NCBI RefSeq assembly: GCF_024662235.1
Contig: NZ_CP096276.1
Span: 3,658,001-3,722,000 of the forward strand
Origin: Pimelobacter simplex
GTDB taxonomy: Bacteria > Actinomycetota > Actinomycetes > Propionibacteriales > Nocardioidaceae
Direction: 5' to 3'
Length of the DNA stretch: 64,000 nt
The position numbers were made by a program, and so were the translations under genes. Under the pieces are notes generated by a model. It searched no databases, had not been told where the DNA came from, and worked only from the letters and a program-made list of their open reading frames with translations. Each line of letters opens with the position of its first letter. Position 1 is the stretch's first letter. Positions 63,951 to 64,000 of this stretch are shown here, piece by piece.

Positions 63951-64000
63951 AGGTCCTCCTTCTCATCTGTCCCGGCGACTCTCGCGCGGGTCGGATTTGG

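Overview
The window comes from a very GC-rich actinobacterium, most likely Nocardioides or another member of the Nocardioidaceae. I base this on GC-saturated third codon positions, frequent GTG and TTG starts with 1 to 4 nt gene overlaps, a CIRCE-controlled groEL without groES, a CysO-like sulfur carrier next to threonine synthase, and an ECF sigma/YCII pair. No species is claimed; no rRNA or tRNA gene was seen.

Layout. (1) 1-5281, minus: a giant secreted repeat protein that runs off the left edge and shows an apparent frameshift near its visible C-terminal end. (2) 5406-17885, minus: the S10 and spc ribosomal clusters in canonical order, rpsJ-rplC-rplD-rplW-rplB-rpsS-rplV-rpsC-rplP-rpmC-rpsQ / rplN-rplX-rplE-rpsN-rpsH-rplF-rplR-rpsE-rpmD-rplO / secY-adk-map, with hairpins at both block boundaries and a leader of about 310 nt before rpsJ. 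(3) 18313-30795, mostly plus: two consecutive MoxR-AAA/DUF58 modules. The first has a polytopic membrane protein, DUF4129 and DUF4350 proteins, MoxR and DUF58. The second has divergent SpoIIM/RDD membrane proteins, MoxR, DUF58, a small membrane protein, two von Willebrand A proteins and a TPR protein (a Bat-like operon). (4) 30836-45921: molybdenum hydroxylase genes of the form II CO-dehydrogenase-like type (coxS-L-M-G) and their maturation genes (mocA, moxR/coxD, coxE, xdhC). Between them lie a GAF-type regulator, an ABC exporter, a DesK/DesR-like two-component system and a DUF6461-like protein. Two Crp-like palindromes sit in promoter positions here. (5) 46150-54983: mixed chromosomal genes including groEL with CIRCE, an ATP-grasp/SGNH hydrolase pair, a lipoprotein, OsmC and a FadD19-like acyl-CoA synthetase behind a KstR-like operator. 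(6) 55068-62328: a YCII/ECF sigma pair, then a siderophore uptake operon (binding protein, reductase-like protein, two permeases, ATPase) divergent from an AraC regulator across an iron-box-like palindrome. (7) 62338-63950: a sulfur carrier ending in Gly-Gly-Cys, and thrC.

Working picture. The left half is housekeeping translation and secretion with an accessory adhesin attached. The centre is rich in AAA/VWA chaperone pairs: three MoxR-type ATPases, three VWA proteins and two DUF58 proteins, one set devoted to molybdenum hydroxylase maturation and two probably to envelope protein assembly. The right half is scavenging metabolism (CO-dehydrogenase-like enzyme, steroid/fatty acid activation, iron). 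The least explained items are the twin MoxR modules, the repeat hairpin with two alternative pairing partners at 23626-23711, the Gly-Gly-Cys carrier and the frameshifted giant surface protein. All functional statements rest on reading motifs and gene order; no database search was possible.
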